Shown: piece by piece, positions 36,804 to 44,911 of the stretch | Layout: each line of letters starts with the position of its first letter | How positions within the stretch are numbered: position 1 is the first letter of the stretch | Assembly: GCA_016791445.1 (NCBI GenBank) | Contig: JAEUMP010000021.1 | Span: 1 to 58,689 of the forward strand | Direction: 5' to 3' | Source: Hyphomonadaceae bacterium | Lineage (GTDB): Bacteria > Pseudomonadota > Alphaproteobacteria > Caulobacterales > Aquidulcibacteraceae | DNA length: 58,689 nucleotides | The notes under the pieces: generated by a model | Seen by the model: the letters and a program-made list of their open reading frames with translations, nothing else | Told to the model about the DNA's origin: nothing | Database searches by the model: none | Made by a program: the position numbers and the translations under genes

Positions 36804-38927
36804 TCACTTCAGCGATAGGAGAATGTCGAGCATCTCCTTCGCCGCCTGAATGAGCCGCGACGACGCGGCGTAGGATTGCTGGAACTGCGTCATGCGGATG
36901 AGTTCCTCGTCGATGCTGACGCCCTCGGACTGCACGCGCCGTTCGGTTGCCGCATTGAAGACGGCGCTGGCGCCGGACAGCGCCTTGCCCGCTGAATCCG
37001 CCATGCGCGCCGCCTCGCCGGCGAGCCGCGACGCGTAGGTGCCGATGGAGGTCGTCTGGGCCGGGATCGTGCCTGCGGCGGGGAAGTATCGCGCGGCGTC
37101 CTTGGCGGCCAGCAACGCCTGCGCGCCGCGCGTATCGCCCGCTTCGATGATGCGATCGCCGATGGCCGCCGTCAGATCCGGCTTGCCTAGCGACAGGCGC
37201 GAGGGCGACGACACGATCCGGCTGTCGACCCGCAATTCGTGCGGCCGCGCGGCGAGTGTCGCGCGGTTGAACACGAAGAGATCGGAAGCGCCGAGCCCGG
37301 TATTGCCGCGCTCCGTGGAATCCGACAGCGCGGTGATGGTATAGCCGGGATTGCCCTGCAGGAAGATCGTGCCAAGGCTGTTGAGCGCGGCCGACCCGTA
37401 CTGCCCGATGCCGTTGGCGCTGCTGTTGAGTTCGTTGAGAAAGTCCTGCCAGGACGTTCCGGTCACGCCGACATCGCGCTCCAGCACGACACGACCGTTC
37501 GCGTCGGTGATGCGAAAGCGGATCTGGCCGCCGGCGTTCAATCCGTGCGCATCAGCGGCGGAAAGGCCGGCGGCGAAAAACGTCGGCTTGTCGCTGCGGA
37601 CGAGATCGTTGAGGCCGAAGAAGTGCGAAAATCCGCGCCCCGCGCGCGAGCTTTCATTCCCCTCCACCTCGCCGAGAACGATGCCGGAAGCGCTGTTGGT
37701 GTTCAGTCGCAGGACGCCGTCCGCGAAACTCGCCGTCGCTTGCGCCGGCGCCAGTTGCAGCGACGTGTTGAGCGCGTTCACGAAGCCATCGATGGTCTGC
37801 GCGAAGGACTGCACATTCGCCGGGTTCTCGGAGGTAATCGTGCCGGCGTCGAAGTCGATGGTAAGGCGCCGCGCGAGATTGCCGAACTGGTCCGTGATCC
37901 CGACGATGGCCTGTCCCGTGAAGTTCAGGCTGTCCGTGAGCAGAAGTCCCGTGTTGCGCCCCACGAGCAGCGACGCGGGCGGATCGCCTGACGTCGTCGC
38001 ATGCACGCGATTGAGCTCGTCCGCCATCGCGGCCGCAAGAGACCCGAGAGATTCGCCGAGGCTCGGCAGATCAATGTCGCGCACATTCATCAGGCCCTTG
38101 ATCAGGCCGCCGGAGAGCATCGGCCCGAACGCGCCCTCCGTCGGCAGGCCCTCATTGATCAGAATCGTGCCGGGCGGTCCGTAGGCGGTCGCGAACTGCG
38201 TGTAGGAAAGGCGCGCCGCCGAAACGCCGATGAGCAGCCCGCCATTGTTGGTGCGCACCTCGATCGTGCCGTCGCTTGCCGGCGTCACCCGCACATCGAT
38301 GAGTGTCGCGAGTTCGTCGACGAGCTGGTCGCGGGCGTTTTCCGCGCCGGTGATGTCGCCCCCCGACTTCTTCGTCAGCGCGATCTGACCATTGAGATCG
38401 GAAATGCGTTGGAGGAGATCGTTCGCGCGCCCGATGCCTTCGCCGACGCGCTGGTCTGCCTCAAGGCGCAAGCCCTCTATGCCCTGCGCCACCCGGGAAA
38501 ACTCCCCCAGCGCGTCCTGCAGCGACGAGATCACCGACCGCCGCGCCACGCTGGAGGTCGGATCGACGGACACGTTCTGCAACGCGGTGTAGATATCGTC
38601 GATGCGGGTGAAGAGCGTCTGGCTACCGTTGGGGTCGCCGAACAGAAGCTGCGCACGATCGAGAAGTTCCGCCCGGACGCTCGCCGCACCGTTCGTGGCG
38701 CCCGCCACGCGTTGCGCTTCCGCGAGGAAACGATCCGCCGCGCGCGTTATGGACTCGACGGACACGCCCAGACCCGCGCCGCCGATCACCTGCGGCGTGA
38801 AATTCGTCAGCGCGCGCACATACCCCGGCGTGTTCGCGTTCGCGACGTTCTGCGAAATGACCTTGAGCGCGGCCTGACTCGCATTGAGCCCGGTGAGAGC
38901 ATTGTTGAAGACCGATCCGATGCTCAT
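36804..38927 (-). CDS. flgK: Flagellar hook-associated protein 1, FlgK
   Basis: FlgK (HAP1) forms the first ring of the hook-filament junction. The 707-residue protein has the conserved N-terminal rod-type segment SIGSVFNNALTGLNASQAALKVISQNVANANTPGY and the matching C-terminal helix GVSIDEELIRMTQFQQSYAASSRLIQAAKEMLDILLSLK. It starts the flgK-flgL unit, divergent from fliK-flgD-flgE. Its leader of about 170 bases contains a pair of FlbD-type sites (38956-38990). This corresponds to the divergent flaN/flbG arrangement of Caulobacter. Confidence 0.95.
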   Translation of the reverse strand: MSIGSVFNNALTGLNASQAALKVISQNVANANTPGYVRALTNFTPQVIGGAGLGVSVESITRAADRFLAEAQRVAGATNGAASVRAELLDRAQLLFGDPNGSQTLFTRIDDIYTALQNVSVDPTSSVARRSVISSLQDALGEFSRVAQGIEGLRLEADQRVGEGIGRANDLLQRISDLNGQIALTKKSGGDITGAENARDQLVDELATLIDVRVTPASDGTIEVRTNNGGLLIGVSAARLSYTQFATAYGPPGTILINEGLPTEGAFGPMLSGGLIKGLMNVRDIDLPSLGESLGSLAAAMADELNRVHATTSGDPPASLLVGRNTGLLLTDSLNFTGQAIVGITDQFGNLARRLTIDFDAGTITSENPANVQSFAQTIDGFVNALNTSLQLAPAQATASFADGVLRLNTNSASGIVLGEVEGNESSRAGRGFSHFFGLNDLVRSDKPTFFAAGLSAADAHGLNAGGQIRFRITDANGRVVLERDVGVTGTSWQDFLNELNSSANGIGQYGSAALNSLGTIFLQGNPGYTITALSDSTERGNTGLGASDLFVFNRATLAARPHELRVDSRIVSSPSRLSLGKPDLTAAIGDRIIEAGDTRGAQALLAAKDAARYFPAAGTIPAQTTSIGTYASRLAGEAARMADSAGKALSGASAVFNAATERRVQSEGVSIDEELIRMTQFQQSYAASSRLIQAAKEMLDILLSLK

Positions 38928-38955
38928 GCGTCGCCTCGTTGTTCATCCGCCGGTA

Positions 38956-38990
38956 GGCAAGAGTCGCCGCGTCGTCGGCAAAACCTGCCG
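38956..38990. promoter_or_regulatory. Pair of FlbD-type (ftr-like) sites, leader of flgK
   Basis: GGCAAGAGTCGCCG (38956-38969) and GGCAAAACCTGCCG (38977-38990) are imperfect palindromes 21 bases apart. They fit the GGCAAAANYTGCCG core that I derive from the sites in this window, which matches the ftr elements described for Caulobacter. They lie about 110-140 bases downstream of the predicted flgK start site, the usual place for ftr enhancers in Caulobacter. Confidence 0.65.
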
Positions 38991-39109
38991 GGTGCGCACG
39001 CGCGCACGCCAGCTTGCCGAACATCGCGCAGCCCTTGGCCGACAAGACATCCGTCGCGATCCCGGCGCCTGCGATCACATCCATCGCGCCGACATCGTCG
39101 CATGGCGTC

Positions 39110-39123
39110 GCAAACTCGGGGCC
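39110..39123 (-). promoter_or_regulatory. Sigma54 promoter of flgK-flgL
   Basis: On the minus strand the sequence reads TGGCCCCGAGTTTGC. The invariant GG (-24; 39123-39122) and GC (-12; 39111-39110) are separated by exactly 10 bases, and the flanking TGGC and TTGC match the consensus. Transcription would begin near 39098, giving a leader of about 170 bases to flgK. Confidence 0.7.
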
Positions 39124-39148
39124 ACATGCGACGTGCGATGTCGAACAC

Positions 39149-39185
39149 GGCAATTCCTGCCGTGCGCGCCCGGCGAAGTTTGCCG
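39149..39185. promoter_or_regulatory. Pair of FlbD-type (ftr-like) sites between the divergent promoters
   Basis: GGCAATTCCTGCCG (39149-39162) and GGCGAAGTTTGCCG (39172-39185) are 23 bases apart. They lie about 50-90 bases upstream of the predicted flgK start and about 100-140 bases upstream of the predicted fliK start. They could therefore serve both sigma54 promoters. The rest of the 38928-39330 gap shows no gene. Confidence 0.7.
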
Positions 39186-39260
39186 CCATCGTCAGCACTT
39201 GTGGCGCGTACGACCGGCGAATGCGTTGAGCCGCATGGTTTTCGCGTCGTTCACCAGACT

Positions 39261-39274
39261 GGCGCCCCGCTTGC
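39261..39274 (+). promoter_or_regulatory. Sigma54 promoter of fliK-flgD-flgE
   Basis: CTGGCGCCCCGCTTGCT (39259-39275) has GG and GC exactly 10 bases apart, with TGGC and TTGC flanks as in the sigma54 consensus. The predicted start is near 39286, 45 bases ahead of fliK. It faces away from the flgK promoter. Confidence 0.75.
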
Positions 39275-39330
39275 TCATTCCTGCGCCACGACTGCGACGA
39301 ACGCAGATGTACGCAAGGGAATTCGCGGAC

Positions 39331-40563
39331 ATGGACGCAAGCATGGTGATGTCGAAGCCGCCGCCGCAAGCGACGACGCCATCGAGTTCACCGACATCCG
39401 ACGCGCGCGAGGGCGGCGAAGATTTCGCGACGCACCTGCCGGTAGACGAAGCGCCGCGCACGCCGCCGCAGCGTCCGGAAGCGACTGCCGCAAAACCCAC
39501 GACCGGAGAAGCGTCGACAGAGAGCGAGACTTCGCGCGAGAGTGCGACGACGGACGCTAGCTACACGCTCACCGCGCCCCTGGCGCCGGTAACGGTGCGG
39601 CCGCAAAACAGCGTCGTGACGGTCGATCTGTCGGCGCTGCTTGCGGCGAACGCTGCAACGCCGGCGGCGGCGCCGCAACAGGCCGCAGCGACGCAAGGCG
39701 CGCCGTCCGCGCTCCCCGAAGCCGCCGCCCCGCCCGCCGCAACGACGGATGCGTCAGCGCCGGAAGCCGCGCCGCCGACAACGCCTGCGCCGCCGGGAAA
39801 GCCGGGCGCATCACTTGAGACCATCTCCCTCCCCGTCGCGCCGCAAGCCGGCGAGGCGCGCGCGGCGCCGCGTCTGCGCGCGGGGCGCGGTGAAGGTCTC
39901 GACACGCAAGGCGCAGACGCGAAACCCGTTGCGAGCGTGAACGCGGCGCCCGCCGCAGCTGCTCCCGCGCGCGCCGGCGCGACAGGCGTTCAGACCGCAA
40001 GCGCCGTCCAGGCCGCCGCATCGACGACGGCCGCCGTCGACAAGTCGGCGTCGCCCGTCGCTCCCGCCATCGCCGACGCCGCGCCCGCCGAACAGCGCGC
40101 GCACAGTCTCAACCAGACCACCGCCACGCACGCCGGTCACCGCGCAACGACGCCGGCCGCACTCGTGGCGCAACACGTCATCCGCCGTTTCGAAGGACGC
40201 TCGACGTCGATCGACGTCCGCCTCGACCCCCCGGAACTCGGGCGGGTAAAGGTGTCGCTTGAAGTCGGTGCGGACAACAAGGTCACCGCCGTCGTGGCCG
40301 CGGAAAATCCGGCGACACTCTCCGATCTTGTGCGCTCGGCGCGCGAACTGGAGCGCGCGCTGCAGGATGCGGGCCTCGAACTTGACGCCGGCGGACTGTC
40401 CTTCGATCTCGCCGAGCGCGGCGAGAATGAGAACGCCGAAACGCCCTCCGGCAAGGGCGCGTCACGCGGCGGCGGCGGCGGCGACGCTTCTACGCCCGCG
40501 CCTGTCAGCCGGCCCTTCGGGCTGGAGTCCTGGCGTGGCGCGCGCATCGACGTGATGGCCTGA
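39331..40563 (+). CDS. fliK: Flagellar hook-length control protein FliK
   Basis: FliK measures hook length and switches export from hook to filament proteins. The 410-residue protein is mostly an Ala/Pro/Thr-rich, low-complexity ruler (residues 1-290). The C-terminal Flg_hook domain is clear: RLDPPELGRVKVSLEVGADNKVTAVVAAENPATLSDLVRSARELERALQDAGLELDA, about residues 297-355. The start must lie after the sigma54 start near 39286; ATG 39331 is my choice, with ATG 39307 possible. It is first of fliK-flgD-flgE, 10 bases before flgD. The ruler part varies widely between species, so only the C-terminal domain proves identity. Confidence 0.85.
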   Translation: MDASMVMSKPPPQATTPSSSPTSDAREGGEDFATHLPVDEAPRTPPQRPEATAAKPTTGEASTESETSRESATTDASYTLTAPLAPVTVRPQNSVVTVDLSALLAANAATPAAAPQQAAATQGAPSALPEAAAPPAATTDASAPEAAPPTTPAPPGKPGASLETISLPVAPQAGEARAAPRLRAGRGEGLDTQGADAKPVASVNAAPAAAAPARAGATGVQTASAVQAAASTTAAVDKSASPVAPAIADAAPAEQRAHSLNQTTATHAGHRATTPAALVAQHVIRRFEGRSTSIDVRLDPPELGRVKVSLEVGADNKVTAVVAAENPATLSDLVRSARELERALQDAGLELDAGGLSFDLAERGENENAETPSGKGASRGGGGGDASTPAPVSRPFGLESWRGARIDVMA

Positions 40564-40573
40564 GGAGGCGCAC

Positions 40574-41233
40574 ATGACGATCATCAATTCTTCGCTGACA
40601 AATCCGACCGACGCGAGTTCGGCGCTCTCGCGTGCGCGCCTGTCGGACAACTTCGATACCTTTCTGTCCTTGCTCACGGCGCAGCTGGCCAATCAGGATC
40701 CGCTGAATCCCGTCGACTCCGCGCAGTTCACGCAGCAACTGGTGCAGTACAGTCAGGTCGAGCAGCAGATCGCCACCAACGACAAGCTGGCGAGCCTGCT
40801 CAGCCAGAGCGCCGCCGCCGGCAGCGCAGCGGCGGTGTCCTTCATCGGCAAGACCGCCGTCTTCACCAGCGATGTCGCGCGCCTGAGCGACGGCGCCGCG
40901 ACATGGAACTATGACATCACGGGCGCAAGCGGGACCGCGAACATCTCCATTCGCGACGCCAACGGACGTGAAGTCTATTCCGAGAACGTCGTCGCCGAAA
41001 ATGGCGCGCGCACCTTCAACTGGGACGGCCGCGACATGAGCGGACGCGCGATGGCTGACGGCCCGTATCGCATCGTCATCACCGCCAAGGACGCCAACGG
41101 CGGCGACATCCAGGCCGCAACCACCGTCCAGGAAACCATCACCGGCATCGACTTCGGCACCGCCGGCGTCGCCACCGTCATGACCGCCACCGGCGTTCGC
41201 GCCTTCGATTCAATCCACGCCGTACGAAACTGA
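40574..41233 (+). CDS. flgD: Flagellar hook assembly (capping) protein FlgD
   Basis: FlgD caps the growing hook and helps FlgE subunits polymerise. The 219-residue protein has the conserved N-terminal export region: DNFDTFLSLLTAQLANQDPLNPVDSAQFTQQLVQYSQVEQQI. A FlgD Ig-like/tudor core follows, with DANGREVYSENVVAENGARTFNWDGRDMSGRAMADGPYRIVI. AGGAGG lies a few bases before the ATG. Between fliK and flgE, as in other hook operons. Confidence 0.96.
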   Translation: MTIINSSLTNPTDASSALSRARLSDNFDTFLSLLTAQLANQDPLNPVDSAQFTQQLVQYSQVEQQIATNDKLASLLSQSAAAGSAAAVSFIGKTAVFTSDVARLSDGAATWNYDITGASGTANISIRDANGREVYSENVVAENGARTFNWDGRDMSGRAMADGPYRIVITAKDANGGDIQAATTVQETITGIDFGTAGVATVMTATGVRAFDSIHAVRN

Positions 41234-41327
41234 CGCCTTCAACGGGCCGCCGAACGCAGCCCGTGACCGAGCAGAAGCTCCCGGACGATCCCACAAACAC
41301 GGACCGCAAGAGAGCAGGACGACACCA

Positions 41328-42650
41328 ATGAGCATCTACACCGCCATGCGGTCCGGGGTTTCCGCCCTTGCCGCCAATTCCTCCGCGATGGCCGTCATTT
41401 CCGACAACATCGCCAACCTCAACACCGTCGGCTACAAGCGCGGCCTCACCGACTTCACGGCGATGCTGAACAGCCAGACCGGCGGCACGACGTACAACGC
41501 CGGCGGGGTGCTCTCGTCGACGCGGCGCCTTGTGGATGTGCAGGGGTCGCTGGAGCAGTCGCGCTCCTCCACCGATCTCGCGGTCGCGGGCAACGGCTTC
41601 TTCGTCGTCTCCGAGAACAACCGGCCGTTGACCAATGGCGGCAGCGTCGCGTTCACGCGCGCGGGTTCCTTCTCGGTCGATGCGCAGGGCTTTCTCGTCA
41701 ACGCGCAGGGCTTCTTCCTGCAGGGCTGGCCCATCCAGGCCGACGGTTCGGTCGCCTCGAGCCCGACATCGCTGTCGACGCTTTCCCCGATCAACGTTGC
41801 GGACACGGTTTCCAGCGCCGAGGCGACGCGGACGGTGACGCTCACCGCCAATCTGAGCTCGACCCAGGCGCAGTACGATCCCGTGGCCTCCGCCAACACC
41901 TATGTGATCGGCGATCTCGCCACCGGCGACATCGCCCCACACTTCGAGAGCAGCATCGAACTCTTCGACAGTCTCGGCGCGCCGCGCACGGTCGCCGTCG
42001 GTTTCCTGAAGACAGCGCCGAACACCTGGCAGGTGGAAATCTACACCCGCCCGGCCGGTCTGGCGCCTGCAAACCCCGGCGGCCGGGTCGCGAGCGGTGA
42101 AGTCACCTTCAACACGTCGGGCGGCATTTCTGCCGGCGGCATCACCGGCTCCATCGCCAACCCCTTCAACATCGTCTGGGATGCGAGCACGGGCGCCGCA
42201 TCGCAGGACGTGCAATTCCTCCTGTCCAACAGCCTGTCGCAGTTCGCCACCGCCTCGGGCGTCACCACGGTGGTGACCGACGGCGTGCCGCCCGGCAACC
42301 TTGCGGGCCTCGTGGTCGAGGACAACGGCGTGCTGACCGCGCAATTCTCCAATGGCCGCTCGCGCGCGCTCTACCAGATCCCGCTGGCGACCTTCCTCAA
42401 CCCGAACGGTCTCCTGCCCGATCGCGGCGGCGTCTTCCGCAACACGCTCGCGTCGGGCCTCTACAACATCAACGAAGCCAACGCGGCGGGCGCGGGGCGC
42501 ATCGAGTCCAACGTGCTCGAAGCCTCCAACGTCGATCTCGCGGCGGAATTCACCAGCATGATCGTGACGCAGCGGGCGTACTCCGCCTCCTCGAAGATCA
42601 TCACGACCGCCGACGAGATGCTGGAGGAACTCCTCCGGATCAAAAGGTAA
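41328..42650 (+). CDS. flgE: Flagellar hook protein FlgE
   Basis: FlgE is the hook subunit that links the basal body to the filament. The 440-residue protein has the N-terminal rod-type motif MSIYTAMRSGVSALAANSSAMAVISDNIANLNTVGYKR and the C-terminal LEASNVDLAAEFTSMIVTQRAYSASSKIITTADEMLEELLRIKR, which pair as coiled coils. The middle (DNGVLTAQFSNGRSRALYQI) is the hook domain. It is the last gene of the operon before a terminator at 42664. In Caulobacter its homologue (flaK) also lies just upstream of sciP. Confidence 0.97.
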   Translation: MSIYTAMRSGVSALAANSSAMAVISDNIANLNTVGYKRGLTDFTAMLNSQTGGTTYNAGGVLSSTRRLVDVQGSLEQSRSSTDLAVAGNGFFVVSENNRPLTNGGSVAFTRAGSFSVDAQGFLVNAQGFFLQGWPIQADGSVASSPTSLSTLSPINVADTVSSAEATRTVTLTANLSSTQAQYDPVASANTYVIGDLATGDIAPHFESSIELFDSLGAPRTVAVGFLKTAPNTWQVEIYTRPAGLAPANPGGRVASGEVTFNTSGGISAGGITGSIANPFNIVWDASTGAASQDVQFLLSNSLSQFATASGVTTVVTDGVPPGNLAGLVVEDNGVLTAQFSNGRSRALYQIPLATFLNPNGLLPDRGGVFRNTLASGLYNINEANAAGAGRIESNVLEASNVDLAAEFTSMIVTQRAYSASSKIITTADEMLEELLRIKR

Positions 42651-42663
42651 TTGAAAGGTAAAG

Positions 42664-42701
42664 CGGGCGTCAATACTTCGGTAAGGACGCCCGTTCCTTT
42701 T
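42664..42701 (+). terminator. Terminator after flgE
   Basis: CGGGCGTC (42664-42671) pairs with GACGCCCG (42686-42693) across a 14-base loop and is followed by TTCCTTTT. It starts 14 bases after the flgE stop, separating the hook operon from sciP. Confidence 0.7.
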
Positions 42702-42713
42702 CGATACAAGGCA

Positions 42714-42728
42714 TTAACCTGATTTTAC
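42714..42728. promoter_or_regulatory. CtrA-like box upstream of sciP
   Basis: TTAACCTGATTTTAC is TTAA, 7 bases, then TTAC, one mismatch from the TTAA-N7-TTAA core bound by phosphorylated CtrA. It lies 71 bases before the sciP ATG and just beyond the flgE terminator, so sciP has its own promoter. CtrA activation of sciP is established in Caulobacter. Confidence 0.6.
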
Positions 42729-42798
42729 TCAGAAAATTTGCCTGATCTTTATCCCCGGCGCCTATGATCGGCCAACTAGTCAATTGGGAGTTGGCGCG

Positions 42799-43080
42799 AT
42801 GCAGAAGCAACGCCGCTTTGAAGGTGTGGTGATGGGCCCGGACGGGAACCCCCTCACGGTGGACGACCTGCCCCCGGCGAACACGACGCGCTGGGTGATC
42901 CGTCGCAAGGCGGAAGTGGTCGCGGCCGTGCGCGGCGGCCTTCTGTCGATGGAAGACGCCTGCGCGCGCTACAGCCTCACGACTGAGGAGTTCGATGCAT
43001 GGCGCAAGTCCATCGAGCGTCACGGCCTGCCCGGCCTGCGCACGACACGCATCCAGCACTATCGCGTCTCGGAAGCCTGA
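42799..43080 (+). CDS. sciP: CtrA inhibitor SciP (DUF1153 family)
   Basis: SciP binds CtrA on DNA and blocks its recruitment of RNA polymerase, turning off CtrA-activated genes late in the cell cycle and in swarmer cells. The ATG at 42799, behind GGGAG, gives exactly 93 residues, the length of Caulobacter SciP. The conserved core TTRWVIRRKAEVVAAVRGGLLSMEDACARYSLTTEEFDAWRKSIERHGLPGLRTTRIQHYR (residues 29-88) includes the helix-turn-helix. It lies between flgE and fliF, the same neighbours as in Caulobacter. It is a monocistronic gene by its own CtrA box and the regulatory gap after it. Confidence 0.93.
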   Translation: MQKQRRFEGVVMGPDGNPLTVDDLPPANTTRWVIRRKAEVVAAVRGGLLSMEDACARYSLTTEEFDAWRKSIERHGLPGLRTTRIQHYRVSEA

Positions 43081-43155
43081 GCCTTCCGATCCACGCAAGA
43101 TTTTCAGCCGGCGTGCCCCTGAAACGGTCACGCCGGCTGCTTATGGTTTCCGCGC

Positions 43156-43170
43156 GTTAACCATACCTTC
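43156..43170. promoter_or_regulatory. CtrA-like box of the fliF promoter
   Basis: TTAACCATACCTTCA contains the extended half-site TTAACCAT found in strong CtrA boxes; the second half is TTCA rather than TTAA after the 7-base spacer. It lies 68 bases before the fliF start. The fliF operon is a class II, CtrA-controlled operon in Caulobacter. Confidence 0.6.
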
Positions 43171-43178
43171 ACCGCACT

Positions 43179-43192
43179 GGGAAAAATCTGCC
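43179..43192. promoter_or_regulatory. Single FlbD-type site at fliF
   Basis: GGAAAAATCTGCCG matches the same core as the paired sites at flgK/fliK, with one deviation in the left arm. It sits nine bases downstream of the CtrA-like box, so FlbD bound there could block the promoter. Caulobacter has such a site (ftr4), through which FlbD represses fliF. Confidence 0.55.
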
Positions 43193-43237
43193 GGGTGGGC
43201 GCCACGGAGGCGCTCGCTCTGATTCGGCGACCCGCGC

Positions 43238-44908
43238 GTGAATGCATTCAACGACGCCCTGATGAAAATCGGCCCGATGCGCCTCTTTGCGGCGCTGGGC
43301 ATCACCGCCGTCGTCGCGGCGGCGTTGTTCGCGCTCGTCTTCCGGATGGGCGGCGAGGAAAAGGCCCTGCTCTTCTCCGATGTCGAAATGGCCGAGGCCA
43401 GCCAGATCACCGCCAAGCTCGACTCCGCCCGCATCCCCTACGAACTGCGCGGCGACGGCACGACCATCTTCGTGCCGCGCTCGAAGGTGATGTCGGCGCG
43501 CCTGATGCTCTCCGAGGACGGCCTGCCCTCGCGCGGGGGCATCGGGTACGAAATCTTCGACAAGCAGGACGCCCTCGGCGCCACGCAATTCCAGCAGAAC
43601 ATCAACCGCCTGCGCGCCCTCGAGGGCGAGCTCGCCCGCACGATCGCGTCCATCGACGGGGTCGACAAGGCGCGGGTTCACCTCGTGCTGCCGGAACGCC
43701 AGCTCTTCACCCAGGACCGGCAAGCGCCGTCGGCGTCCATCGTGGTGAGCGTACGCGGCGGCCAGATCACGCAGGGGCAGGTCCGCGCCGTGCGCAATCT
43801 CGTCGCGAGCGCCGTGCCGGGCCTCTCGGTCAACCGCGTCACCATCGCCGACGCCTCCGGCAAGTTGCTCGCGGCGGCGGAAGAAGACGGCGGCGCGGCG
43901 GCGGCGGACGCCATGGACGAACGCAAGGCCGCCATCGAAGATCGTCTGCGCCGTGAAGTGCAAGGCATCGTGGAGAGCATTGTCGGGCCGGGCGCCGCGC
44001 GCGTGCAGGTGGCCGCGGACGTCGATTTCAACCGCGTCACCTCCACGGCGCAGACCTTCGATCCCGAAGGCCGCGTGGTGCGCGAAACGAACAGCACTGA
44101 GGAAACCTCCACATCCGGCGGCGGAAGCGCCGGCGCGGCGACCGCCGGTCGCAATCTACCTGACGGCGCGGGCGGCGACGGCCCGGGCGGCGGCGGCGAC
44201 ACGTCCGAGCGCACGGAAGAGCAGGTCCGCTACGAGATTTCCTCGACGACCAAGACAGAAATCGTCGAAGGCGGCCGCATCAAGCGCCTCTCGGTTGCGG
44301 TGGCCGTCGACGGCGTGACGGCGCCGCCCGCCGAGGACGGCACGCCGGGCGCATGGGCCGCGCGCGATCCGCAGGAGCTTGAGCGCATCGCGGCGCTCGT
44401 GAAATCCGCTGTCGGTTTCGATGAGGCGCGCGGCGACAAGGTCGAAATCGTCAACCTGAAATTCGCACAGTCGGCGGCGACGGCGGGCACCGAAGCCGCG
44501 AAGCCCTCGATGCTCGACTTCGGCAAGAACGACATCATGCGCGGCGTGGAAATCCTCGCGGCGCTGATCGTCAGTTTCGGCGTCGTGTTCTTCGTCCTGC
44601 GTCCGCTGGTGACCGGCATGCTCGGCGGCGGCGCGGGCGCAGGCGGCGCGCCGCTGCTGGCCGGACCCGCAGGCGCACCGGCGCTCGCGGGAGCAGGCGG
44701 AGTCGGCGGCGCGCTTCCGCCGCCCGTCGCCGGCGCCTTGCCCGCGCCTGCCGGCGGTCCACTGGGCGGCATGGAACAGCAACTCGACATCGCCAAGATC
44801 CAGGGTCAGGTGAACTCCTCTTCGGTGAAGCGCGTGGCGGAAGTCATCGAACAACATCCCGAAGAGTCCGCGCAGATCCTGCGCGCCTGGCTGTCGGAGC
44901 GGAGCTGA
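43238..44908 (+). CDS. fliF: Flagellar MS-ring protein FliF
   Basis: FliF forms the membrane ring on which the motor is built. The 556-residue protein has transmembrane segments near residues 15-38 and 437-460 enclosing the ring-building motifs (RVHLVLPERQLFTQDRQAPSASIVV). Its last 28 residues (SVKRVAEVIEQHPEESAQILRAWLSERS) are the FliG-binding helix. The start is GTG 43238, which reproduces the family N-terminus (MNAFNDALMKIGP); no good ribosome binding site is adjacent, and ATG 43262 is an alternative. Residues around 464-508 form a low-complexity Gly/Ala/Pro stretch. First gene of the fliF-fliG-fliH-fliN-flbD operon. Confidence 0.96.
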   Translation: MNAFNDALMKIGPMRLFAALGITAVVAAALFALVFRMGGEEKALLFSDVEMAEASQITAKLDSARIPYELRGDGTTIFVPRSKVMSARLMLSEDGLPSRGGIGYEIFDKQDALGATQFQQNINRLRALEGELARTIASIDGVDKARVHLVLPERQLFTQDRQAPSASIVVSVRGGQITQGQVRAVRNLVASAVPGLSVNRVTIADASGKLLAAAEEDGGAAAADAMDERKAAIEDRLRREVQGIVESIVGPGAARVQVAADVDFNRVTSTAQTFDPEGRVVRETNSTEETSTSGGGSAGAATAGRNLPDGAGGDGPGGGGDTSERTEEQVRYEISSTTKTEIVEGGRIKRLSVAVAVDGVTAPPAEDGTPGAWAARDPQELERIAALVKSAVGFDEARGDKVEIVNLKFAQSAATAGTEAAKPSMLDFGKNDIMRGVEILAALIVSFGVVFFVLRPLVTGMLGGGAGAGGAPLLAGPAGAPALAGAGGVGGALPPPVAGALPAPAGGPLGGMEQQLDIAKIQGQVNSSSVKRVAEVIEQHPEESAQILRAWLSERS

Positions 44909-44911
44909 GCC

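Noticed and set aside
38001-39560. 519-codon plus-strand frame across flgK and the regulatory gap
   Set aside because: It is antisense to flgK and would read through both sigma54 promoters; no ribosome binding site or family match.
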